Assembly: GCF_010389155.1 (NCBI RefSeq)
Contig: NC_057765.1
Span: forward strand, 21,888,980 to 21,952,979
DNA: 64,000 nt
Reading direction: 5' to 3'
Source of the DNA: Erigeron canadensis
Lineage: Eukaryota; Streptophyta; Magnoliopsida; Asterales; Asteraceae
The notes below the pieces were generated by a model, which had not been told where the DNA came from, ran no database searches, and worked only from the letters and a program-made list of their open reading frames with translations. Shown one piece after another: positions 11,301 through 23,814 of the stretch (the first letter of the stretch is position 1; each line of letters opens with the position of its first letter). Position numbers and translations under genes: made by a program.

Positions 11301-14300
11301 ATGAGAGACTCTGGGCACGTCATTTTACCCATTCTGTTTGTTTTCCATATAGCCCAATTTTCTTATTGTGACCATTAGACCTGTCTGGGATGAAAGACAA
11401 TCAACAATGATGCGGGTAAAAGTTGCCCCTGTGCGTGCATTGGGTGAGTTGCAAAACTTTTAAAGTGTGGTTACCTGAGTGTTCTGGAAATTTCACTTTC
11501 AAACAAGAAGGAACATCTCATATGAAAATCAGGCTTCACCATCATAAGAAAGTCATTGTTTCAATGCAACTCTATTGCTGTATCTAGTAGCTGACTTGAA
11601 GTTGATGAACCATTGCTCACTGAGCTATTTGCTCTATTGCAGGAGGTTGCAGTCTGAAATCGACAAATTAAAGCAGGCAATCAGTGATGCTGAACCTTTA
11701 AATGTTCCAAAAGACTGCTGCTCTGAGACTGATACCGAGGGAGATAATATATCATTAGTCAATTCTGGCTCAAAATATTCACCAAATCCAAGTTTATCAA
11801 AATCATATGGTAACAATTTGTCAGAAGATGATGTCCCTTTGGTCTCACTTTCTCGCTCAGATGACTATCGATCCAAATCAAAACGCTGTAGTTCTACAAA
11901 GTCATTGGAAGCCTCAAACAAGAGTGTGTCCAAGTCCTGTAGTCAAACAGTTAGTCGAAAAAGGGGTCGGTTACTCCTTTCTGACGATGAAGATGAATAT
12001 CAGGAAGTGCGGTGTCCTAATGGAAAAATTCATGAGTCCCCACAAGAACATGTTTCCATTTGTAATGATTGTGAGTCACCACTTGTTATATGACTAATAC
12101 TTATCAAGTGAGATTAATTGCTAACGTTTGGCTTCTTTTGCAGTCAATAGTAGAAAGGATCTTGATAGTCATACTGATGAATATCAGGTAAGACATCTTA
12201 TTTGTTTTAAGGTTTCTTATCTTATTACTGCTGGTTGATATCAATTTCTCGATGGTTTAATTGACACTTGACAGGATGTCTCACCAGTTTCTTTTAAATA
12301 TGAAAGTCGTTCTTGTAATCCTGTCCATACGGAGGAAAGCACTTCTTCCCTCAAAGGCAGGAGTCTAAAACTAGCCACACAAACTGCAAAAGATTTCAGA
12401 TGCTCAAATCCTCTTGAGGATGATAGTGCTGGTGTTTATGAAAATCTTTGTCATAAAATGGGTGATTCGGGCTCTATTTATGCTGCTTGTGAAGATGAAT
12501 ACTGTGTGAGTATTTTCTGGTGGTATTCATAATAGTGCACTTCTTAGATTGTTTTCTGTCACTCATGAGTTATTATACATAGTTTATATCTAATCATTCA
12601 AATCATGATTTCTTCGGTTTATTAGTGACATACTAAAGGTCCTGGAGTTCCAACGTAATGAAAGTTAGAATTATCATTTATTGGGTATTTTAGATTTATT
12701 CACTTCTGGGCTTTGGCTGGCAAATGGATAGAAGCATCCTATTTGAATTGTTTCTCATGGCTATCAAATTGTTTTTTGTATCTTGCAGAAACATATTATA
12801 TTCAAAGTCATGGATGACTTTGTACACATCGAACCTGTCGGATGTAAATATGGCGGTAAGCAGAGCATTGACGATATGAAGGTTGAAGTTGCGTGTTTAT
12901 ACTATTTGAAGCTTAATAAAGAGAAGAGGATCAAAGGTATGATGTCAATAGCTCTTAACATTTCTTTCACTGTTCTTTTTATCTATTGATTATACATATG
13001 TACCAAGCACTTGCAGTATCAAAATTTTGATTTTAGGATCTCTGACACTCAATTATTAATGCAAACTGCTTATCCATTCAGTGAGTTATGCATAAGCTAA
13101 GTTTGGACAGTTTTGCAATAATATAGTTATGATGGATAGTGATTTGCAATGAGAAACATATCAAGTATATGCTTTTTAGACCAAATGGAATATAGCACGT
13201 AGTTTTATCTGTTTTTTATTCTTTTCTTATTGGTTGTCTACTAATTGATATCAATTAAATATGTTCTTGTTGCTAGGCGACTTGCCCATCATACATCATT
13301 TCAAGTGTGGAAGAGAAGTGATTGAATCCTTGGAGACATTGGATACATCAAATGATTATATGTGTGGGAAATGCTGGGTTGAAGTCTCCATAGGTTGTAT
13401 GTGACTATGTCCTCAGAAATTATCGTAACATAGTTATAGTTTTACCATTTTTATGTTTTTGATTATATACTCTAATAAGCTATTGATTTTTAAATGTGTT
13501 CTCGTAGGTTGGGAACCTAAGAGCTTGGTAATGCGTTATGTTGATTGTTGTAATGATCTTTCTGAACAGCCCAACCTGAAACTGCTTAAGAAGCTGTATA
13601 TTTTAACGGTAAAAGTTGATGCTTACGCTGTCTTTCTATCAAGATAATATCTCTCAGCTAGTAGTCTATTATAAGTCTTTGTCAGAAGGCTGTAAAGTTT
13701 GAATTAGGTTACATAATAAACCAGTGTATTATTACTTGTTTCTTTTTAACAATTAATTTTTTGATCAGGAATCAGCGGATGAAATAGATGTCTCTGAATG
13801 TGGATTGAAAGATGCAGCAGTAGCACCATTAATAAATGCCTTACAGCTGCACAATAATATCTGTGCGCTAAACCTGTCGCATAATTTGCTAGGTAAAATG
13901 CTGGAATATAATTGTATTGCTGTTTCTTGTATTTGATAAATTGACTAGAGATGCTCTTATATTTAGTGTTTGAATGAAGTCATATATAATCCAACATGTA
14001 GCACAATATATTAGTTTTATGCAATACATTCATGGATTTTTTTTAGCTTTTACAACCTATCTATGCATTGGCAGGAAATGCAACTATTGAGAAACTGAAT
14101 GGGTTATTTACTTCACCATATCAAAAGTCTGGCGATTTGGTTTTGGATTTACACTGCAATCTGTTTGGTCCTACTGCCTTATTACAGGTCCTTTTTGTAT
14201 TTCGTTGATATTCTCAGTGCCTCAAATTTTTCATAATTTACTTTGCAGATGTACATACACATATAACTATCATTTATCCGGTTAATATATTAGTTGGAGG

Positions 14301-17300
14301 TTGCACTTTCAGCGTATTTAGTTATTTACCTAGGAATGGCTGGTTTGAATAATTCTATAAAATACTTTTTCTTCGAGTTAGAGATATAGTCTTTGTGGAA
14401 ATAATCCATTTTAATCTGCACCATTTTACCCTATCTAAACGCACCCATCTGGCCTGTCTTTTATTATCATGCCAATCCAGTTACTGGTAGCTGAAGCTGC
14501 TTTGTTATATGTTTTTATAATTTGCCAAGGCTCCACTTCTCTATATAACATACTTTTTCCAGAGGTCTTCCTGGAAGAAGTCTATCTACCCTCGGGGGTA
14601 GAGGTCTGACTGTCTATATCATACCTCCCTCATACCTCGCCTTTGACGAGGTGGGTATCGTTGTCGTTGCTGTTGTTGTTGTTGCTTTTTGTATGGCTGA
14701 GTTTCTGTTAGAATCCAGATTATTTATTATCAAAGTCATCAGCTTATATGATAGATTGATAGGTTACATTAGTAGGAACAATATTTTGTTCATGTTAGGA
14801 TTCTTACATGTTTTTAGTGGGTATGGTTTGGGAAAACCCCCCACCTCGAGTAGTGTTTGGTGTCAAAGAAGGTAAACCGAAGTCTTCACTGACCACCTAT
14901 GGGCCTGGCAACACACCGACTTCCTTTTAAGACCCTGCCGCTAAGAAGCTCCATTGAGTTAAGCTTACTTTGGCACCATATATAGCGCTCAGAAGTGCTG
15001 TTTAATTTAGTAGAGACAGATTGGAATAAAAAATGGGACAGCCAGTGGGCTGATCAACCACTAGAGCGTTGACTAACTCACTAGCCTATCTTGTCTCATT
15101 AATTAGTTATTAATTCGTACTTACTGAAATATCGTAGTCAGTTCTAATCGGTTTTCAGTAGAACTATCCATACGGGTACAAACCTAGAACATTGTCCATA
15201 CTTCCTGAGAAGTGTGATCTGTGTTATCGATATCACCACTATAGACGTTGCTATAGGAGTTATTGGCCCTCCTCCAGATATCGTTCTCGATATTATGTGT
15301 GATGTTTACCGATATCGGTCCAAATAGCGGTGTTTCAGGTTTTATTTTTTATTATTCTATATAATTTAAAAAAATTATTTGGGTCCAAACCGAAACACAA
15401 CATGATAAACGCTAATTTTTGCATGTATTAACACTAATCTATCAAATATTGACACTTTTAAGCTTTATGAAGTATTAAAAAAAGGGTAATTGGATGGAAA
15501 CCCCCTGATCCCATGTACCATTTGGTACCCACTAATCCCCCAGCCAGGCTAGTGTCCAGGTGATTCTCAACGACTAAGCCTTATGAAGTATTAAGTATTT
15601 ATTGATATATATATATATATATAGGGAAAAGTTAATTTAGGGACTCCTTATTTTAGGGACCAATAGGGACACTTCTCAATCATTCATTTTTCATCATCTC
15701 CGACCACCATCACCACCACCACACCATCATCTCCGACCACCACCATGATCCTCTGGCGACGGCGACCACCGCCACCACGACTTACACATGTGTAAGTAGA
15801 ACTTACATTGTACTCACACATGTGTAAGTTATACAACCACCATCACCACCTCCACCACCACCACCATCATCTCCGACCACCACCATGATCCTCCGGCGAC
15901 GGCAACCACCGCCACCACGACTTACACATTTGTAAGTTACATGTTCCTAATGGTCCCTAAAATAAGGAGTCCCTAATATAACCCAACCCTATATATATAT
16001 ATATATACATATAGATCCCATAGTATCAAAATTATCGCTTTTCCACCGTGATTGCCGATATCTCAAATATCAGTCCTTGACCGTTATTTGATTCTGGACC
16101 GCTATAACTACATAGACTGTGATCAACATACCATGAGGTAAGCTGATGACAGTCTGAATTAAGTTACATTTTTTGTTTAAAACCATTCGGATCAAATGTT
16201 TCCTTTAGTATTGGAATATATCGCTCTCTCAGTTTATTATTTCTTTTTCAAGTTATTTGTAAATGTAATTCTTTTTTTGATGTACAGATTTGTGAATGCA
16301 ATGTGATTGTGTCTCGCTTGGAAGTGCTGAATATCTCTGGGAATAATTTGAATGATAAATGTTCGACATCCATTTCTACAATTTTGCAGAATTGCAAAGG
16401 TGCTCTGATATTTCTATTAAATAAGATTATCAACTTTCAAGTATGCACAACATATTATGATAAATTTTAGTAAACATTTAATCTGTTATTTTGTGTGCTT
16501 CAGACTCTAATCATTTATATGCAAAAAGAAGATGGTTACATATTTAAAGTAATTACCTATTGTTCTGCAGCTCTTTATAGCTTAAATATGGAGCGCTGTT
16601 CTATAACATCTCGGATAATCAAGAAGATTACCGAGTCGCTAAATTCTGGATCGTCCCTTCAAGAACTTTCGATTGGTATATGAAGATTCTCATGGATTAG
16701 AAGTGGCATAATGAGTGGGTTGATTATTGGGTCAACATTTTTATTTTTTCACCAAATGAAACAGGTGGGGTTGGGGTCACCCGAATAATCGTTGTCCCAT
16801 TGTGTGTTTAAAAATACTTGGGATGTTAAGTGTGATTACAAAAACTATAATCACAATATTATCTTTTTTTTTTATTTACATTTATTTTTATATTTATTTT
16901 ACATCAATGAAAGCAAAAAGGTTTCTATTGGCCTGCTTGACCTGTTTGTAATGAAACATAGTCTGTCGACCAGATCATAAGTAATGGGATCATGATTGTC
17001 ACTTCTAGTGTGGAAAGTAACTTTCTTGTGTTTGTACTCATATGTCAAGCAGACCTAACTTTCTACAATTGAACAGGATACAATAGCGATATATCTGAAA
17101 TTTTCTTGGTTAGTCTGTTGGATAAACTTGCCACTCTAAAGAGGTATACATTGTTATTTGTTCAAATAAATTTGTTTTTCTGTTAGCATATTGAATACAT
17201 TAAGTTTTTCCTTTAAACATTTTAAAGTTATATGTGCTTTTTTTCTGTGCAGCTTCACACGACTAAGCGTAAACGGCATTAAGTTAGAAGATGATGCAGT

Positions 17301-18479
17301 TGATAGCCTGTGCGAGCTCATAAAGGCTACTACTTTGTCCCATCTGATGATTGGAGATACAAGTATTGGAACTGTGAGAAACAATCTATCTTATTTTACT
17401 TGTTTTTTATTCATGAGTAATTGTGGTTGCAGAGATCTATATGGTGTTCATATTTTTGTAGGAGAGAGCTATACAGTTGATGGATTCATTTGGCAGTAAA
17501 AAATGTGATCGAGTCAAGCTTGATTTATCATCCTGCTTGTTGACAGCAAACTTTATCATGAAACTCAATATGCATACATCTTTGATCAGCCATATGCTGG
17601 AGTTGAATGCTTATGGAAATCCACTTATGCAAGAGGTTGGATTTTTGTCTAAAATCTCAGGCTTACCACTTCTTCCTTCCAGTTATTCAAATAGCTGTTT
17701 GCTAAGTGTGCTTTGTGTCTCAAAGTCTAAGTCGCCTATAAGAAAAAAGACGTCTAACCCTAAACGATGTACTGCATGTTTATATATGGATTATACAAGT
17801 AATTGTTTAAAATATATTATCTTGTTTGGGTATGCTTGCTACAAATCAAATACTTAAACACTGTTTATTTATTTATAAGCTACTGACAGAAAGTGAATAA
17901 CAAACGCAGGGTGGCATTGCTTTGGCATCACTTCTCAAAAACCCCCATTGCAAAATAAAGGTTCTTGATTTGAGCAAGTGCCAACTTAGTCTTGTTTGTG
18001 TACTCGGTATTCTTCAGTCTTTAGCTACCAACACGTCTATCATGGAACTCAACTTGTCAGAAAATGCTCTCCAAGGGGAATATGATACTTTGGTCAAAGT
18101 CAAATCACATGAGGAGGTTAGCTTAGATGGTGACCACGATTTACTTGAGCTCGAGGTTGCTGATAGTGAAGATGAAGCTAATGAGCCAAGAAGACCTGGT
18201 CGTAATGTGAAATGCAAAAGTTCATTCGAAAATCATGTTTTCAAGTCAAATCGAACATTCATTCAGGAGCTTTCATCTGCCATTTCTGCAGCAACACATC
18301 TTCAGTTACTTGATGTCAGCAACAACGGATTCTCAGAGCAAGTGGGAGAAACGTTGTACGATGCATGGTTATTGAAACCAAGAGGTGGTTTAACACAAAG
18401 GCATATTCAGGGAGGCATCATTCATTTATCAGCTGAGCCTAATTTATGTTGCAACGCCAAGCCCTGCTGCAAAAAGTGA
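8053..18479 (+). CDS. TSK: TONSOKU (BRUSHY1/MGOUN3): TPR-LRR protein of replication-coupled DNA repair
   Basis: Nineteen coding exons: 8053-8331, 8862-9650, 10079-10255, 10386-10477, 11041-11139, 11643-12070, 12144-12187, 12275-12505, 12789-12936, 13277-13393, 13508-13608, 13769-13892, 14075-14187, 16288-16399, 16571-16675, 17077-17143, 17253-17373, 17462-17635 and 17910-18479. They total 3,891 nt with no stop or frame break, about 1,296 aa, near the roughly 1,310 aa of Arabidopsis TSK. TPRs fill residues 1-450 ([33 protein letters not shown]). A charged region spans 480-715, with LSDDEDEY after a basic stretch. A ubiquitin-like segment spans about 714-800. LRRs run from about 836 to the end ([19 protein letters not shown]), and the protein closes with the family's Cys-rich tail ([10 protein letters not shown]). 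In plants TSK repairs stalled forks, its TPRs read replication histone H3.1, and it acts in the nucleus. It is the only intact host gene here. Confidence 0.96.
9875..9888 (+). other. CACTA-type terminal motif in TSK intron 2
   Basis: The 14-mer cactactagaaaaa is identical to the terminal 14 bases of the CACTA end at 44369 read inward. No matching opposite end or subterminal repeat is seen in the 428-bp intron, so it is either a relic or chance. Confidence 0.3.
10478..11040 (+). other. GC-AG intron (intron 4 of TSK)
   Basis: Exon 4 ends ...GGCTACAG and the intron begins GCAAAT, a GC donor with the strong AG|GCAA context typical of GC-AG introns. It ends in a good acceptor, gctgttgcag, at 11040. 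The joined codons read GYRIACEAN, as the family requires, so the GC donor is needed for frame. The rest of the intron is unremarkable AT-rich DNA. Confidence 0.8.
14562..14695 (+). mobile_element. SINE-like 3' portion ending in a TTG/GTT run, in TSK intron 13
   Basis: The segment from ggtcttcctggaag through ctaccctcgggggtagagg, catacctcccc-like and ggtgggtatcgttgtcgttg to a gttgttgttg tail has the layout of TS-type plant SINE tails, which end in TTG repeats. The tRNA-like head was not recognised, so this is probably a truncated copy. Confidence 0.5.
14815..15100. other. Unidentified repeat-like GC-richer segment in TSK intron 13
   Basis: The stretch starting ggtttgggaaaacccccc and running through cacctcgagtag and gaccctgccgctaagaag is richer in GC than the surrounding intron and has no coding potential. 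It looks like an inserted repeat, but I cannot name the family. Confidence 0.3.
15604..16010. mobile_element. MITE-like element with about 50-bp terminal inverted repeats in a TA microsatellite
   Basis: Left end (about 15606-15670): (TA)n, then ataggg, ttagggactccttatttt and agggacca. Right end (about 15946-16007) is the reverse complement, tggtccctaaaataagg...ccctatatatata. The inside has two copies of a CAC/ACC-rich block with ccggcgacggc and cttacacatgtgtaagt. It has no ORF and lies in TSK intron 13. A TA target is likely, which would fit a Tc1/mariner or similar origin, but this is not certain. Confidence 0.65.
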
Positions 18480-19038
18480 ATATTCATTTATTTCAAAATT
18501 AAAATATGCTCCAATATATTACATTTTAATAGATGGCGTGAGTTTGGAGGATTTTGGAATGGGTTGTACAAAATATTGGTGAAAATAAAGCTACTAAGCC
18601 ATAGGTAATTGAGTAGTTTTATGTATATGACAAAACTAGGGAAATTTTGATACTAAATTATTTAGAAATTAGAGTTTCTAGATCCAGTGCTTTTGAATTA
18701 ACTGGTGATATTGAGATAAAATACATTTTAAATTGCTTCTTGCTACAGTTATGGTTTGAGTAAGTTTCATCTCATAACCTGGTTGTATTTAGTTCAAGTA
18801 ATGTCCATTTCATACTCATTTTGCATTGCATATCATTTTTCCACATACCTTAAATGTTTTGAGGCCATTTGTGTTTTACTATGTATTTGGCCATTTGTCG
18901 CACTATTTCTGCGCGGCCAAACCTTTGTTTTGAATGATTTCATGAGTAAGTGACGCATTGCATGAGTGTATCTCATTGCACCCAAACCCCGAGTGAGCCG
19001 TATGCACACTTGATCAATTTTCTTTTAAGGAAGAGATA
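18480..19038. other. TSK 3' flank
   Basis: AT-rich non-coding DNA. An AATAAA at 18584-18589, about 105 bp after the stop codon, could be the polyadenylation signal. No other feature was recognised. Confidence 0.4.
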
Positions 19039-19440
19039 TCGTACTATATTATAAAGCAAATAAGGTTTCAACTTTCAATTTCAACAATGTACACATAATA
19101 ATGCATGATGTATCATCATCAATGTCTACAACTTTTCCCCCTCTCTATAAATTATTTTATTTCTCTAATTCTTTTAAAATCTTTTATCTCAAAAACCCGA
19201 TAAATTATAAAAATTATATGGGTGTTCTTAAAACTTCATGTTCTTTCATTAGAGATGTCATTCGATATACTTTCGACGAATTTTTAAATCTGAGAGCGGA
19301 GCCCGTACGGCTAAGGCATTTGACTATGATCCTCTATGACCTATACTCTATGACCTATACCCCACCATCCCACCACTGCTAAATCCACGGCCGCCGCAAC
19401 GCGCGGGTACCGTTCTCGTACATATTAATACGTGTGCTAG
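19039..19440 (+). mobile_element. Small non-autonomous Helitron-like element
   Basis: It starts TCGTACTATATTATAAAGC preceded by A and ends ...GTGTGCTAG followed by T, the A/T insertion pattern with a 5' TC and 3' CTAG of Helitrons. A GC-rich stem-like string, ccgccgcaacgcgcggg, lies about 35 bp before the end. That is farther than the usual 10-15 bp, so the exact 3' border is uncertain. It has no helicase and the short ORFs inside are not genes. Confidence 0.5.
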
Positions 19441-19959
19441 TAAGTTGCTAGACATGTCTAAGAGCACATATACATTATGTATACATACAAAGTAAAAAAA
19501 ATAAGAAAAATTACAAATTAAACGCCCAATTTGATATGGATCTTAACTTCAACAGCACTAAAAAAATTGAAAAAATTCCGTTTATGGGGATAAATCCGTA
19601 AGACTAGAAGCAGAGCCACCGGTTTTTATTTAACTTATTTTTTATAGTTTCCCATTCAGATCCGAATATATTAAAACTAAAGTTTTTTTACCTTTTCAAT
19701 TAGCCACTATCATGGCAGGGTGACTCAGTTAAAACATGCATCATTTCTTGCTATACACAAACACCAACAAACTGTAAGGATGATCGCATGAATGGTTGAG
19801 TTATCCCATTGATTTCCTTATCAAAGAGACCAAGATTATTTCAGATGGAGAAGGCAAAATTGAGGGTTATTTTGCACCAAGATTACAAGAACTAATGAAA
19901 CTCCACAAGACCACAACCCACAACATTTAACAATATCACAAAAAATTAAAAGGCATTCA
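19441..19959. other. Unassigned AT-rich DNA
   Basis: No ORF, RNA gene or terminal repeat was recognised. It is probably old transposon sequence before the gypsy leader. Confidence 0.3.
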
Positions 19960-20586
19960 AGTAGATTTCTCAAACCAATTACGTAAGGAACAAGATATAG
20001 AAGAAAGTCGGTCACTTCTCCTGGTCAACCACAAAGCAGCCTTAATTGGTATATGATAGTGCACCATCCTAGTTAGCACTATGACTTGATCAAAGCAACA
20101 TAAAGCAGTGTAGCTCCCGAATAAAAACGATTACATATAAAGCAGCGTAGGCGTAGGTCCCGAATAGAAGTAATCACATGATCTGGACCAAGCTCTGGAT
20201 CCAACATAATAGAACGAATAGAATGTCATGTGAATAACACGTGGCCGACCAACAGGACAAGATATGTAATGCTAAGCCAATCGCCGTTGAGGAAGGTACG
20301 CTCCCAACGGGCTCCAAATCGTACTAAAACGTCATAGGAGACAAGTACTCATATCTTGTCTCCTCGGCCTCTATAAATACTCCTCTCAATCATTCATTTA
20401 AGGATCATGTTTTCACACACTTACACACAATACTATGATTATTTTAGTGGCGTGGAGTAACATCCATCACCGGTAGGGAACCGCGAATAAACGTAATCAA
20501 CCTTCTTCTGACCCCTCCTTTAACAAGTTCAACCCCCCTTAATTAGATGACGAAATACGTTTAAACAAGTGGCGACGGAGGCTACA
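19960..20586 (+). mobile_element. LTR/leader region of a decayed gypsy element
   Basis: It contains a TATA-like ctataaatactcc at about 20371-20383, short repeats of aaagcag(t/c)gtag...cccgaata at about 20105-20165, and, just before the gag ATG, aagtggcgacggaggct. The last string resembles the tggcg-type primer-binding sites of some gypsy elements. No second LTR is present and the borders are not fixed. Confidence 0.4.
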
Positions 20587-21405
20587 ATGTTAGCAGAAGA
20601 GAATCCGGGACTACCCCCTGGGTTTGGCAACCCTTCCAGAAGCGGTTCCGGAAACAATGAAGTTCCATCATTAATTTGGACCACCCTCTGACCATCGCAA
20701 AGGCAGGTGGAGGCTATTGAACCGTTGCTAAGAGAAGTGTTAAGAAGAGCTACTTTAGGAGAAGTTCAAACGCGGTTGAACTTTGATGGTGAAAATGAAG
20801 AGGTAGACGAAGAGATAGAAGCTGAAGCTCCACCAGTAAGCCAATCCGGACCAAGAACTCAGCAAAGGTCTGTACCTACTAATGCAACCCCGGATGTGAT
20901 GCTGCACGTAGTAGGGAACGAAACAGGCACGACAATACCAAAGCAACCAAACCATCTACCTCCTCCAGCAGCAACGCAGGTTCAGCAAACAGGGCAAACG
21001 TATAACCCAATCTATCACTGGTATACTAATATGCCACAAGTACAACATGCGCAAGCTACCCTACCTCAGGCACAAGGCTACCAGTATGGACCCTACATGG
21101 GAACACCAAACACACATTATATCAATCCAATACCTCAAGGCAACACCTAATATGTTATTCCCACCCAACAGTACAACACGCCAACACCGAACTTCACACA
21201 AGTGTCACCTCCGCATCCAAGGCTAAATACTCAAAGCACCCTCCCATCCTAATGGCAAACACCCGGGGTAAGGCAGGAGCAAGTAGTTCCCCAAAATAAC
21301 ATGGCGATGCCAACCATGAATCCTCAGTATGCTCCTAACAAAAAAGATATGTTGGTACAAACAGAACCAGGTTCTTTCACTCAGTGGATCGAAGAATACC
21401 CCTTA
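20587..21405 (+). pseudogene. Gypsy gag N-terminal fragment, truncated
   Basis: The reading frame runs from the ATG at 20587 (MLAEENPGLPPGFGNPS) to FTQWIEEYP at the junction, with stops at 20689-20691, 21148-21150 and 21250-21252. The composition is Pro/Gln-rich, and FTQWIEEYPL is the string that usually leads into the retrotransposon gag domain of Ty3/gypsy elements. The core gag domain and all of pol are missing. The frame is cut at 21405 by an LTR beginning TGTAACACCCC. Confidence 0.6.
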
Positions 21406-21960
21406 TGTAACACCCCGAGCTAGGCTCGAAATACTACCGAAAAGATATAGCTTATGCATGGGATTATCGTAGGACATGAACTATATGAAATAAAGGGGAT
21501 TCGGTGAGTCCAACATCAACAAGCAAGTACATAATGCATAATGCAAAATAGGGGCAAATGAATCCTGGATCCATGTAAGACCAAGCCCAAGCTCTAGCAC
21601 AAGCATCAATAAACCGACACATCTTGGATTCACTTGATTACCTGAAAAGTGTACTAAACAAAGTTAACACTAGGTTGGTGAGTTCGTCGGAGCGAATGAC
21701 AAGGATCTAATGCCAAAGCCATTGACAATATGAACAAGGAAAATGAGCAAGGAACACACTTACAGTAAGTCCTTAAAAGACACAAGTACACAATTTAGGT
21801 TGGCTCGTGGCACAACCTACACGAATCTTTTAAACGCACTATACAATAGCTAGGATACGTATAAGGAGCAAGGGCAAATAATGTCGATAACAATAAGTAT
21901 CAAACAAGTACTATGACCTCAAATATGTCCATCCAGGCCTCACAAATGTCCTCATGTCAT

Positions 21961-22050
21961 CCAAATGTCATCAAGTACGTATAGTACCTGTATAATGTCA
22001 TCAAGCACGTATAGTACCCGTATAATGTCATCAAGTACGTATAGTACCCG
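21961..22050. repeat. Three tandem 30-bp units
   Basis: Units 21961-21990, 21991-22020 and 22021-22050 share atgtcatcaag(t/c)acgtatagtacc. They lie inside the gypsy LTR. Confidence 0.85.
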
Positions 22051-23814
22051 TTTATTGCATTTGCACACATTGCACCTCAATTGTCCACCATATTGCACGT
22101 TTTGTATCTCATTGTACTCAATTGCACGAAAGTTGTTCATCCATGACCATCAATGTCCACACATAACCAAAACACCATGTGCATATACTTCGTACGATAC
22201 TACTTTTGAAAGGCCTTTGATGTTTATAAATAGGGTCACCCGCAGCCTTCCCACCACATCTCCAACCTTTCAAAGGCATTACCGTCCTCCATATATACAT
22301 AACTAACCTATAACAAACTCAACATACATATACAATAATCATACAACAAATTACATAATTGCACATCTACAAAACCGTCACACAACATGTAAATCCATAA
22401 ATCAATCAATGTCTCCATAACAATCATGTCCATTAATGACCCTCACACGTGTATTCACAAAATGAACTATATCAAGGTATTTAGAATCTCATAGTATGCA
22501 AGAACAAGTAATAATGATATCAACAAGTATCCTAACAAGTCCTATGTTTTCATGCATGCACACAATGTTCCTCACTTGTCCTCTTGTCCTCCATAATGTC
22601 ATCACCCAAGACACTCAAACATATATTCAATCAAGTCATGTCAGCAATCAAGAAAATCAAGAGTATTGATATTTGAACTATGTCATAAATCAAGGCAAAC
22701 ATATAATTGCACCCTCAAACAAGTCAACACACAAAAGTTGTATACTTTTCAGCCCGAATCTCATTTGAGTAGGGAGCTACGAAACTCACCTTGATTTACA
22801 AGCGAAACGACAAGTTAATGTCGAGCTATAAGAGTCCAACAACCGCCACGTGCCCACCACCTATCAATGTATATCATAGTATCATCAAAGTCAACTCTAT
22901 AACCCTACACAAGTTGGTTAAGTAAGGTTGAGTCACGCCAAAATCCCACACACGCCTAAATGATCCTCCCGAGCATGAACTAGAAAACTTTGACCCAACA
23001 TTTTTTTAAAATGGACAAGGATTCAGACCAAAAGGGCTATACCATGAGAAAGTAGACTCTCTCACGATTCCAACGATAGGTTAGATGACTCGATTGGACT
23101 TACGGATCAAAAGTTACAATCGTTTAACGAAAAGTAAGTTTACTTGTACAAAGAAGAGGTGCGGTGCACCATGGAGGAGGTGCGACGCATTTTTTGATCA
23201 GAAGTGAGGGTTGGGACATTGGTGTGGTGCACCATGGAGGAGGTGCGACGCACCTTTGCCCAGATCAGTCCCAAATTAGCCAAACACGAACCAAACACCT
23301 TCCAAACACCATTTTTGACCCAAGAATCGATCTAGGAAGGTTCAAGACATGTTTTGAAGCATAAACTAACATCATTTGACATAAACAAACATAACCCACA
23401 TCTTAGTTTCGATTCATAACATCAAATCAATGTTAGAAATTGTTTTGACCCATTTGAAACCCTAGGAAAACCCTAATGCCTTTTGACCCGATTTGTCACC
23501 CAAATTTGCTTAAAATCAACTAGAAACAAGTTAATAAACATAAATGATGATTTTGGGATTAGTTTAGCTTACCAAAATCTTCCCCTTGAGCTCCAACTCG
23601 AATTTGACCCAAAATGGATGAAATCTTGCACTTTGACACCCAAATTGTTGATATGATGAAGATATGATGATGAGGGTAATGTTTCTTGCAGTAATCTAGC
23701 TTGAAATACATTAATTGATGAAGAGAATTTAGAGAGAGAGAGAGAGAGAGAGTGAGAGACATTTGTGTGTGTGTGTGTGTTTTGCAAGAAGAAATAAAGA
23801 AAAGATAGGAAATG

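Noticed and set aside
19101..19382. 93-codon ORF inside the Helitron-like element
   Set aside because: Non-autonomous element sequence with no helicase or replication motif. The frame appears incidental.
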